DNA of 64,000 bases. Origin: Pseudomonas donghuensis. Lineage in GTDB: Bacteria; Pseudomonadota; Gammaproteobacteria; Pseudomonadales; Pseudomonadaceae. Numbering within the stretch: the stretch's first letter is position 1; every line of letters starts with the position of its first letter. The notes below the pieces were generated by a model. The model worked only from the letters and a program-made list of their open reading frames with translations, was not told the origin of the DNA and did no database searches. Location: assembly GCF_000259195.1 (NCBI RefSeq), contig NZ_JH650758.1, positions 135,740-199,739 on the forward strand, read 5' to 3'. This document shows, piece after piece, positions 49,648 through 57,693 of this stretch. Position numbers and translations under genes: made by a program.

Positions 49648-50145
49648 ATGATTCGAACAATGCTGATGGCAGCGGTAACCGCACTGCTGCTCAGTGGTTG
49701 TAGCAAGGATGAAGTTGCAGTACCGGCCCAGCCCGAGGTGGCAGGGCCGACCAGCGTCACCTTGTACTTCAGTGCCGCCGCCGGGCTCAACCCGGGCGCC
49801 AACGGCCAGGCCGCGCCCGTGCGCGTGCGTATCTACGAGCTGAAGAACAGCGCCAACTTCAATCGCGCCGATTACTTCGCGCTGGCCGATCGGGCACCCG
49901 CGACCCTGGGCGCCGACCTGGTCGATCAGGATGAAGTACTGGTGCAGCCCGGTGAGCAGTTGCGCATCGAGCGTCCACTGAGCCCGACGACCCGCCAGAT
50001 TGGCCTGGTGGTCGGCTACCGCGAAGTTGACCAGGCGCAGTGGCGCAGCCTGCTACCGGTGCCGCCGCTGGATTACCAGGTCAGCCTTGATGTTCGTGCT
50101 GTACGCAGCGCTGCTCATTCCTCCCCAACCAGTACCGCCCAATAG
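49648..50145 (+). CDS. tssJ: T6SS outer membrane lipoprotein TssJ
   Basis: Lipoprotein of 165 residues. The signal peptide ends in a clear lipobox, LLSGC with lipidated Cys18; Ser at +2 favours outer membrane sorting. The transthyretin-like fold shows 'TSVTLYFSAAAGLNPGANGQ', 'VRVRIYELKNSANFNRADYF' and 'TRQIGLVVGYREVDQAQWR', all typical of TssJ. It anchors TssM to the outer membrane in the TssJLM membrane complex. It follows tagH by 36 bases and precedes tssK by 15. Confidence 0.95.
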   Translation: MIRTMLMAAVTALLLSGCSKDEVAVPAQPEVAGPTSVTLYFSAAAGLNPGANGQAAPVRVRIYELKNSANFNRADYFALADRAPATLGADLVDQDEVLVQPGEQLRIERPLSPTTRQIGLVVGYREVDQAQWRSLLPVPPLDYQVSLDVRAVRSAAHSSPTSTAQ

Positions 50146-50160
50146 GCGATCGGAGAAGCC

Positions 50161-51495
50161 ATGTCCTGGAACAATCGTGTGGTCTGGTCGGAAGGCATGT
50201 TCCTCGGAACCCAGCATTTTCAACAGCATGACCGCTATCTCGAAAACCTGATCGATGCCCGCAGCCGGCCGCTGTCGGCAGGCGCCTGGGGCTTCTCCGA
50301 GCTGCTGATCGACCAGGGCCTGCTGGCTCAGGGCAAGCTGGCCATCATCTCGGCCCGCGGCCTGCTCCCGGACGGTACGCCGTTCAATATCCCCCAGGAC
50401 GACCTGGCGCCAAGCCCGCTGAACATCGACGACAACCTGCGCGATGGCCTGGTGTACCTGGCATTGCCGCTCAAGCGCGCTGGCGCCCGCGACACGGTCG
50501 ACGAAGGTGAGGCCCCGGGCGGTGCGCGTTATGTCAGCCGGGTGGCGGAGGTGCGCGATGACAACGCACCGTTCGAGAACCGCGCGCCGGTGGCCCTCGG
50601 TTCCCGGGCCTTGCGCCTGATCACCGCCGAAGAAGGCCTGAGCGACTATGCCGCGCTGGGCCTGGTGCGCATCAAGGAAAAACGCGCCGACCGTGCTTTG
50701 GTCCTGGATGACAGCTACATCGCGCCGGTGCTGGATGTGTCGGCGAGCAAGAGCCTGTCGGCGTTTCGCAGCGAACTGCTGGGCCTGCTGCACCAACGTG
50801 GCGAGGCCCTGGCCGGGCGGGTGGTGGCCTCGGGCGCGGGTGGTGCTTCGGAGATCGCGGATTTCATGCTTCTGCAACTGGTCAACCGCGCCCAACCGCT
50901 GGTTGAGCACCTCAGCCAGTTGAGCCCGCTGCACCCGGAGCGCCTGTACAGCGAGCTGGTCAGCCTGGCCGGTGAGTTCGCCACGTTTTGTGCAAGCAAC
51001 CGCCGCCCGGGTGAGTTCCCGGTGTATCAGCATGATGACCTGGCAGCGAGTTTCGCCCCGGTCATGCAGGCGCTGCGCGAAGCCCTGTCGATGCTGATCG
51101 ACAGCAAGGCCACGCCAATCCCGATCGTCGAGAAGGCCTACGGTATCCACGTGGCCATGCTTGCCGACCGCAGCCTGCTCGACAACGCCAGCTTCATCCT
51201 CGTGGTGCGTGCCGATGTGCCGAGCGAAACCCTGCGCGGGCGTTTCGCCCAGCAGAGCAAGATCGGTGCGGTCGAACATATCCGCGACCTGGTCAACCTG
51301 CAGCTCCCGGGCATCGGCCTGCTGCCGTTGCCGGTGGCGCCACGACAGATCCCGTTCCATGCCGGTTCCACCTACTACGAACTCGATCGCGGTAGCGAGC
51401 ATTGGCAGCAACTGCAGAACGCCGGCGGCTTTGCCTTCTATGTTGCTGGCGAGTTCCCGGGCTTGAACCTGGCTTTCTGGGCCATCCGAGGATAA
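50161..51495 (+). CDS. tssK: T6SS baseplate-membrane adaptor TssK
   Basis: TssK (ImpJ/VasE) of 444 residues, a trimer that docks the baseplate on the TssL-TssM membrane complex. The N-terminus 'VVWSEGMFLGTQHFQQHDRY' is the family hallmark, followed by 'LLPDGTPFNIPQDD', 'VYLALPLKR' and the C-terminal 'GIGLLPLPVAPRQIPFHAG' with 'YYELDRGSEHW'. GGAG upstream supports the ATG. Confidence 0.96.
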   Translation: MSWNNRVVWSEGMFLGTQHFQQHDRYLENLIDARSRPLSAGAWGFSELLIDQGLLAQGKLAIISARGLLPDGTPFNIPQDDLAPSPLNIDDNLRDGLVYLALPLKRAGARDTVDEGEAPGGARYVSRVAEVRDDNAPFENRAPVALGSRALRLITAEEGLSDYAALGLVRIKEKRADRALVLDDSYIAPVLDVSASKSLSAFRSELLGLLHQRGEALAGRVVASGAGGASEIADFMLLQLVNRAQPLVEHLSQLSPLHPERLYSELVSLAGEFATFCASNRRPGEFPVYQHDDLAASFAPVMQALREALSMLIDSKATPIPIVEKAYGIHVAMLADRSLLDNASFILVVRADVPSETLRGRFAQQSKIGAVEHIRDLVNLQLPGIGLLPLPVAPRQIPFHAGSTYYELDRGSEHWQQLQNAGGFAFYVAGEFPGLNLAFWAIRG

Positions 51496-51501
51496 GCCGC
51501 G

Positions 51502-52812
51502 ATGCAGCCTAACGACCCATCGGCACCACCGGCCAACGACCGCACCCAGTTCATGCCGCGCCCCGGTGGCCGTGGCCCGCAAGCCGGTACGCCGGAGCCG
51601 GCCGTGCCGCCGTCGATGCCGGCGCAGCCGTTGCCCGGTGGCCAGGCGCTTGGCCTGAACCCGCTGGAAAGCGCCGCCGGGCCATTGCTGGCGTTGCTGA
51701 CCCGCTTGCGCAGCACCATTGCCCATCCGGCCCCGGCCAGCCTGCGTGCGCAGTTGCTGGCCTACCTGCGCCAGTTCGAAGAGCGCGCCGAAGCCGCCGG
51801 TGTGGCGCGTAACGAAGTGCTGCTGGCCCGTTACGCCCTGTGTACCGCCCTCGATGAAGCCGTACTGAGCACGCCCTGGGGCAGTGGCAGTGACTGGGGC
51901 AAGCAGAGTTTGCTGATCACTGTGCACAACGAAGCCTGGGGCGGCGAGAAGGTTTTCCAGTTGCTTGAGCACTGCCTGCAGAGCCCGCGCGAACGCCTGT
52001 ATCTGCTGGAGTTGCTGTACCTGTGCATGTGCCTGGGCTTCGAAGGCCGCTATCGGGTCATGAACGGCGGTCGTGCCCAGCTTGACGCCTTGCGTGAGCG
52101 TACTGCGGCCGCCATTCGCAGCGCCCGTGGCGAGTTCGAGCGCGAGCTGTCGCCGCACTGGCGCGGGGTCAGCGTCACGCGTGATCGACTGTCGCAGTTC
52201 ATGCCGCCCTGGGTTGGCCTGGCCATTGCCCTGGCGTTGTTGCTGGCGCTGCTGTTCGCCCTGCGCTTCATGCTCGCGGCCGACGCCGAACCGGTGTTCA
52301 AGAACATTCATGCCCTGGGCGAGATCCCGGTGCAGGCCATCGACCGCCCGGTGACCCAGCCCAAGCCAGTGGAACGCCCGCGCCTGGCGGGTTTCCTGGC
52401 CAGCGATATCAAGGCCGGGCGGGTCAGTGTCGAAGACGCCGTCGACCGCTCGGTGGTGACCATCCGCGGCGACGAGTTGTTCGCTTCGGCCAGTACCAGT
52501 ATCAACGACAGCTTGCAGCCACTGATGCTGCGCATCGCCGACGCCATTGGCCAGGTCAAGGGCCAGGTGCGGATCACCGGCCACAGTGACAACCGGCCAA
52601 TTGCAACCTTGCGCTTCCCGTCCAACTGGGCGCTGTCCCAGGCCCGTGCCGAGCAGGTTCAGCAGATTCTGGCAGCCAAGACCGGCCAGCCCGCACGCTT
52701 TAGCGCGCAGGGCCTGAGCGACACTGAACCACTGGCACCGAACAGCACGGCCGAAGGCCGGGCAAAGAACCGCCGGGTTGAAATCACTGTATTGGCGGAG
52801 GGGGTCGAGTGA
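51502..52812 (+). CDS. tssL: T6SS TssL with fused OmpA-like domain
   Basis: TssL of 436 residues. A Pro-rich N-terminal stretch (1-50) leads into the cytosolic DotU domain (about 60-225, 'RYALCTALDEAVLSTPWG', 'EKVFQLLEHCLQSPRERLYLLELLYLCM'), one transmembrane helix (237-259) and a periplasmic OmpA-like domain (about 325-430) with 'GHSDN' (360-364) and 'NWALSQARAEQV' (375-386), residues that bind diaminopimelate-containing peptidoglycan. This 'evolved' TssL anchors the membrane complex to the cell wall without a separate TagL. Its TGA overlaps the tssM GTG. Confidence 0.95.
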   Translation: MQPNDPSAPPANDRTQFMPRPGGRGPQAGTPEPAVPPSMPAQPLPGGQALGLNPLESAAGPLLALLTRLRSTIAHPAPASLRAQLLAYLRQFEERAEAAGVARNEVLLARYALCTALDEAVLSTPWGSGSDWGKQSLLITVHNEAWGGEKVFQLLEHCLQSPRERLYLLELLYLCMCLGFEGRYRVMNGGRAQLDALRERTAAAIRSARGEFERELSPHWRGVSVTRDRLSQFMPPWVGLAIALALLLALLFALRFMLAADAEPVFKNIHALGEIPVQAIDRPVTQPKPVERPRLAGFLASDIKAGRVSVEDAVDRSVVTIRGDELFASASTSINDSLQPLMLRIADAIGQVKGQVRITGHSDNRPIATLRFPSNWALSQARAEQVQQILAAKTGQPARFSAQGLSDTEPLAPNSTAEGRAKNRRVEITVLAEGVE

Positions 52813-55800
52813 AGGCGTTTTTCGGTTTTGTCGTTCGCTGGGTGATCCCGCTGCTAGGCTTGATCGCCCTGAGCCTGATCATCTGGTTCATCGGCCCGCT
52901 GTGGGACGTGCTGGTCCCGGCGGGGCGCCGCTGGGCCCTAATCGCGCTGCTGTTTGCGGCGTGGATCGGTTATCGCCTGTGGCGCTTCATCCAGGCCCGC
53001 CGCCAGGCGGCAGAAGTCATGCGCAGCCTGGCCGCAGAAACCGCCCCGGACCCTGCCAGCGTTGCCACCGCTGAAGAACTGGCCACCCTGCGCCAGCGCA
53101 TGGACGAGGCCCTGGCACTGCTGAAAAAGGCCCGTCTTGGCGGTGATGAGCGGCGCAATCTGTATGAGCTGCCGTGGTACGTGATCATCGGCCCGCCGGG
53201 CTCGGGCAAGACCACCGCACTGGTCAACTCCGGCCTGCATTTTCCGCTCGCGGCGCAGCTTGGCGCCGGGGCGATTCGCGGCGTTGGCGGCACCCGCAAC
53301 TGCGACTGGTGGTTTACCGACCAGGCTGTGCTGCTGGATACCGCTGGGCGCTACACCACCCAGGACAGTCATGCCCAGGTCGACAAGGCGGCCTGGCTGG
53401 GTTTCCTTGACCTGCTGAAGAAGCAGCGCGCGCGCCGGCCGATCGACGGCGCCTTCATCGCCATCAGTCTGTCCGACCTGCTGCTGGGCAGCGACGCGGA
53501 ACGTGCCGCCCATGCGGCGGCCATTCGCTCGCGTATCCAGGAGCTGTACAGCCAGCTGGGCGTGCGCTTTCCGATCTACCTGATGCTGACCAAGCTCGAC
53601 CTGGTGCCGGGCTTCATGGAGTTCTTCGACACGCTGAGCAAGGAAGAGCGCGCCCAAGTGTGGGGCATGACCTTTGCCCTGGACGACGACCAGTCGGCCG
53701 AAGGGCCGCTGGCGCAGTTCCAGAGCGAGTTTGCCGGCCTTGAGCAGCGCCTCAACGCACGCTTGGTCGAACGCCTGCAGCAGGAGCGGGATCCGGCGCG
53801 GCGCGATCTGGTCTACGGCTTTGTCCAGCAGTTCGCCGCCTTGCGTTCGAATCTGCAGAGCTTCCTCGACGGCGTGTTCAAGCCCAATGCCTATGAAGAG
53901 CGCGCACTGTTGCGTGGCGTGTACTTCACCAGCGGTACCCAGGAAGGCAGCCCGATCGACCGCCTGATCGGCGCCATGGCCCAAAGCATGGGCCTGGACC
54001 GCCAGCACCTGGCGCGCCAGAGCGGCAGCGGGCGCAGCTATTTCATCGAAAAACTGTTCAACGCCGTGGCCTTTGCCGAGCGCGGCCTGGTCGGGGTCAA
54101 CCCGAAGGTCGAGCGCCGGCGCAAATGGCTGGCCCGTGGCGCACTCGCTGCCAGCATTGCCCTGGTAGTGCTGGTCGGCACCTTGTGGGCGGTGAGCTAT
54201 CGCGCCAACCAGGCCTACATTGCCCAGGTCGAACACAAGCTCGCGCCCCTGGGGCAAACCTTGCAAACCCTGAGCCCGGCCCAGCGTGATGTGTTGGCAG
54301 TGCTGCCGCTGCTCAATGCCGTGCGCCACCTGGCCGAAGATCCGCCCAGCTGGGCCGAGGGCCTGGGGCTGTACCAGGGCGACATGCTTGAGGCCGAATC
54401 GGCCAGCGTCTACCGCAAGTTGCTGATTGCCGTGTTCGCCCCGCGCCTGGTCACCCGCATCGAAGAGCAACTGCACAGTGGCGGCGGTTCGGACTTCCTC
54501 TACGAAGGCCTCAAGGCTTACCTGATGCTGGCCGATGGCGAGCATTACGACCCGGATTTCATCAAGGCCTGGGTCACCCTCGACTGGGAGCAAAGCCTGC
54601 CCCGTGACTTGGCCCCAGAGCAGCGTGCTGCGCTGGGTGAGCACCTGCAGGCGCTGTTTGCAAAACGGCCGCCGAATGCACGCCTGGATGCCAACCTGAT
54701 CGAAGACTTGCGTCGCCAACTGCAGCAACTGCCGGTGGCCCAGCGCGTCTATGACCGGGTCAAGCGCCAGAAGCTGCCAGACGGCGTCAGCGATTTTCGC
54801 CTGAGCGAAGCCGCTGGCCGCGATGCTGCGCTGGTGTTCAGCCGCAAGAGCGGCAAGCCGTTGGGCGAGCCATTGAGCGGGCTGTTCACCGTCGAGGGGT
54901 ATCGCAAGGCGTTCCTCGCTACCAGTCTGCAGCACAGCAACACCCTGGCCGAAGAGCGCTGGGTGCTGGGCCGCGAACAAGCCGATGAAGGCGATGTCAG
55001 CAGCCTGGCCGCCGATGTGCGCCGCCTGTATTTCGCCGACTACATCCGCCACTGGGACGCGCTGCTGGCCGATATCGACTTCGTGCCGATCACCAGCGTG
55101 GCCCAGGCTGCCGATGTATTGCGGGTGATTTCCGGGCCGACTTCGCCGCTGAAAAAACTGCTTGGCGCAGTCGCCAAGGAAACCAACCTGCAACAGCAGG
55201 ACCCGCTTGCCGCCGCCCAGGCCAAGGCTGGCGAAGCCGGTGTCGATCAGCTCAAGCAACGCCTGGGCAACCTGCTGGGCCAGGATGCACCGGCAGATAG
55301 CCGCCAGGCGCAGCAAACTGAAGACCCGGTCACCGCGCACTTTGCCGAACTGGCCAGCCTGGTCAGCAAGGGCGAGGGCGAGCCGGCAGCCATCGACGGC
55401 CTGCTCACCGACATGAACGCCTTGTACGTGCAGGTCAGCGCCATGGTCGGTGCCAGCGGCGATGCCTTGCTCGGCGAAGCCAAGAACCAGGCCACTGCCG
55501 CTGCCAACCGCGTCAGCCTCACCGCCCAACGCCAGCCGCCGATGGTTCAGGGCCTGGTCAAATCGGTGGTGACTTCGACCACCAACACCATGATGGGCGG
55601 CGTGCGCAACCAACTCAACGCCGCCTGGGTCAGCGAGGTGGTCAACGTTTACCGCCAGTCCCTGAGCGGTCGTTACCCGTTGGCGCCGGGCAGCTCGAGG
55701 GACGCCACCCTGGATGACTTCGGCCAGTTTTTCGGCGTTGGCGGGGTGATGGACAGCTATTTCCGCAAATACCTGCAGCCGTACGTCGATACCTCGACCA

Positions 55801-56312
55801 ACCCCTGGCGCTGGCAGCCGGGCGCGGCGCAGAAGCTTGGCATCGGCCCTGGCGTGCTGCACACCTTCCAGCGCTCGGCCGCGATTCGGGATGCGTTCTT
55901 CCGCTCTGGCGGCCTGCAGCCGACTGTGCGCTTCGAGCTCAAGCCGGTGGCCATGGACGCCTCGATCACCCAGTTCCTGCTTGATCTCGACGGCCAGCAG
56001 ATCAGCTACGACCACGGCCCCAGCCGCCCGGTAGCGATGCAGTGGCCGAACCCCAACAGCATTGGCGTGGTGCGCCTGTCGATCATGCCGCCGTCTGCCA
56101 CGGGCCGTTCAGGGTTGACCCTGGAAGGGCCGTGGGCCTGGTTCCGCCTGCTCGACCAGTCGGACCTGGTGGCTGGCAACGGCCCGGATCGTTTCAGCCT
56201 GCGCCTGCGCGTCGATGGTGCCAGCGTGTCTTACGAGTTGCGTGCCAATAGCGCCTTCAACCCGTTCAAGAGCCGCGTGCTCAGCGGCTTCAGCCTGCCG
56301 GAGCGGCTGTGA
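52809..56312 (+). CDS. tssM: T6SS inner membrane core protein TssM (IcmF)
   Basis: TssM of 1167 residues: two N-terminal helices (about 9-30 and 42-60), a cytosolic NTPase-like domain with an intact Walker A GPPGSGKTT (128-136), a third helix near 437-462 ('AALAASIALVVLVGTLWAVSY' region), then a long periplasmic IcmF domain and C-terminal beta-sandwich that binds TssJ. 'GGTRNCDWWFTDQAVLLDTAG' is the family's signature. The GTG start overlaps the tssL stop in GTGA (52809-52812), so no independent ribosome binding site is needed. Confidence 0.95.
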   Translation: MKAFFGFVVRWVIPLLGLIALSLIIWFIGPLWDVLVPAGRRWALIALLFAAWIGYRLWRFIQARRQAAEVMRSLAAETAPDPASVATAEELATLRQRMDEALALLKKARLGGDERRNLYELPWYVIIGPPGSGKTTALVNSGLHFPLAAQLGAGAIRGVGGTRNCDWWFTDQAVLLDTAGRYTTQDSHAQVDKAAWLGFLDLLKKQRARRPIDGAFIAISLSDLLLGSDAERAAHAAAIRSRIQELYSQLGVRFPIYLMLTKLDLVPGFMEFFDTLSKEERAQVWGMTFALDDDQSAEGPLAQFQSEFAGLEQRLNARLVERLQQERDPARRDLVYGFVQQFAALRSNLQSFLDGVFKPNAYEERALLRGVYFTSGTQEGSPIDRLIGAMAQSMGLDRQHLARQSGSGRSYFIEKLFNAVAFAERGLVGVNPKVERRRKWLARGALAASIALVVLVGTLWAVSYRANQAYIAQVEHKLAPLGQTLQTLSPAQRDVLAVLPLLNAVRHLAEDPPSWAEGLGLYQGDMLEAESASVYRKLLIAVFAPRLVTRIEEQLHSGGGSDFLYEGLKAYLMLADGEHYDPDFIKAWVTLDWEQSLPRDLAPEQRAALGEHLQALFAKRPPNARLDANLIEDLRRQLQQLPVAQRVYDRVKRQKLPDGVSDFRLSEAAGRDAALVFSRKSGKPLGEPLSGLFTVEGYRKAFLATSLQHSNTLAEERWVLGREQADEGDVSSLAADVRRLYFADYIRHWDALLADIDFVPITSVAQAADVLRVISGPTSPLKKLLGAVAKETNLQQQDPLAAAQAKAGEAGVDQLKQRLGNLLGQDAPADSRQAQQTEDPVTAHFAELASLVSKGEGEPAAIDGLLTDMNALYVQVSAMVGASGDALLGEAKNQATAAANRVSLTAQRQPPMVQGLVKSVVTSTTNTMMGGVRNQLNAAWVSEVVNVYRQSLSGRYPLAPGSSRDATLDDFGQFFGVGGVMDSYFRKYLQPYVDTSTNPWRWQPGAAQKLGIGPGVLHTFQRSAAIRDAFFRSGGLQPTVRFELKPVAMDASITQFLLDLDGQQISYDHGPSRPVAMQWPNPNSIGVVRLSIMPPSATGRSGLTLEGPWAWFRLLDQSDLVAGNGPDRFSLRLRVDGASVSYELRANSAFNPFKSRVLSGFSLPERL

Positions 56313-56962
56313 TGGATGGCGTTGGTTTCTACGGCAAGCTGGCCAGCCGCGGCGACTTTGTCAGCCGTGGCTTGCCGCACAGCTTTATCCAGCCCTGGGA
56401 CCAGTGGCTGGCGGCGGGGCTGATGGCCAGCCAGCAGCAATTGGCCGAGCACTGGTTGCCGGCCTACCTGGTCAGCCCGCTGTGGCGCTTCGCCCTGGCG
56501 CCGGGGGTGTGCGGGCCGCAGGCTGTAGTGGGCGTGCTGATGCCCAGCATCGACCGGGTAGGGCGCTATTTCCCGCTTACCCTGGCCCAGGTTCTGCTGT
56601 CGGATGAGTCGCTGGCGGCCGTGGTCAGTGGCCCGGATGACTGGTTCGAGCGTTGCGAGGCGCAGCTGTTGGCAACCCTGGAGCCGCAAGCCACTTTCGA
56701 GGCGTTCGATGCGGCGGTGCAGGGCTGTGCCGTACCTCGTCTCAGTGTGGTTTCGAGCCCTGCGGTTGCTGGTTTGCAGCGCTTTGGCGCAGTGACCCCC
56801 GAGGCCCGCCAGGCAGCGTTGGCCGAAAGTGCCTGTGCCGGCATGAGCCTGTGGTGGGGGCGGGGATCGGAGCGTATCGAGGCGGGATTGTTACGCTGTG
56901 CCGGCTTGCCGCGCAGCGAGGATTTCGCCAGTTTTCTTTTGGGCAATGAGGCGGCGCGCTAG
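56312..56962 (+). CDS. tagF: T6SS-associated protein TagF
   Basis: TagF (ImpM/SciE family) of 216 residues with the opening 'VGFYGKLASRGDFVSRGLP' and 'PWDQWLAAGLMASQQQL', then 'LMPSIDRVGRYFPLTL'. TagF is a post-translational repressor of H1-T6SS in P. aeruginosa, working in parallel to the phosphorylation pathway by acting on Fha. ATG overlaps the tssM stop as TGATG; a GTG one codon earlier is also possible. It is not fused to PppA, unlike in some species. Confidence 0.92.
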   Translation: MDGVGFYGKLASRGDFVSRGLPHSFIQPWDQWLAAGLMASQQQLAEHWLPAYLVSPLWRFALAPGVCGPQAVVGVLMPSIDRVGRYFPLTLAQVLLSDESLAAVVSGPDDWFERCEAQLLATLEPQATFEAFDAAVQGCAVPRLSVVSSPAVAGLQRFGAVTPEARQAALAESACAGMSLWWGRGSERIEAGLLRCAGLPRSEDFASFLLGNEAAR

Positions 56963-57682
56963 ATGACGGCATTGCATTACACCGCAGCCAGCTACAGCCA
57001 TGTCGGCATGGTGCGCAGCATCAACGAAGACGCCTGCCTGGACCTTGGCAGTGAAGGCCTGTGGGCGGTTGCCGATGGCATGGGCGGGCATGCAGCGGGC
57101 GATTACGTCAGTTGCCTGATCGTCGATACCTTGCGCCGGTTACCGTCCACGCCGTCCCTGGACGATTACGCGCAGGTGCTGCGCGGGAGGCTGTCGGCGG
57201 TCAATGCGGCGGTGCGCGAAGAAAGTGTCCGGCGTGGTGTGGCGATGATGGGCAGCACCCTGGTATTGCTGGCGGTGCGTGGTGATCAGGGCGTCTGCCT
57301 GTGGGCCGGCGACAGCCGCCTGTACCGCCTGCGCGATGGGCGCCTGGAAGGTATCTCCCGCGACCACAGTTATGTACAGGAACTGCAGGACAGCGGCCTG
57401 CTCAGCGAGGCTGAAGCACGGGTGCATCCGCGGGCCAATATCGTGACCCGGGCAATCGGCGTCGAGCCTGAGCTGGAGCTCGAAAGCGTGCCCCTGCACA
57501 TCCTCCCCGGCGATACCTACCTGCTGTGCAGCGACGGCGTCAACAAGACCGTCGAAGACCATGAAATTCGCGAAGTGCTGGGCCACAGCGACCCCTATCA
57601 GGTGGTGCGCAGCCTGGTGCACCTGGGCCTGACCCGGGGCGCCCCCGACAACATTACCGCCGTCGTCATCAAGGCCGGTTGA
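56963..57682 (+). CDS. pppA: T6SS Ser/Thr phosphatase PppA
   Basis: PP2C-family phosphatase of 239 residues that dephosphorylates the FHA protein and so switches T6SS off. Metal-binding motifs are all present: 'VRSINEDACL' near residue 20, 'ADGMGGHAAGD', 'AGDSRLYRLRDG', 'LCSDGVNK' and 'GAPDNITAVVI' at the end. Its ATG follows the tagF TAG directly, and its stop overlaps a TTG just upstream of ppkA. Confidence 0.95.
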   Translation: MTALHYTAASYSHVGMVRSINEDACLDLGSEGLWAVADGMGGHAAGDYVSCLIVDTLRRLPSTPSLDDYAQVLRGRLSAVNAAVREESVRRGVAMMGSTLVLLAVRGDQGVCLWAGDSRLYRLRDGRLEGISRDHSYVQELQDSGLLSEAEARVHPRANIVTRAIGVEPELELESVPLHILPGDTYLLCSDGVNKTVEDHEIREVLGHSDPYQVVRSLVHLGLTRGAPDNITAVVIKAG

Positions 57683-57693
57683 AGACCAAGCAC

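Noticed and set aside
50053..52584. Leftward frame of 843 codons opposite tssK/tssL
   Set aside because: Spans two real genes on the opposite strand and has no domain signature.
52938..56015. Leftward frame of 1025 codons opposite tssM
   Set aside because: Product lacks any recognisable domain; TssM is well supported by Walker A and family motifs.
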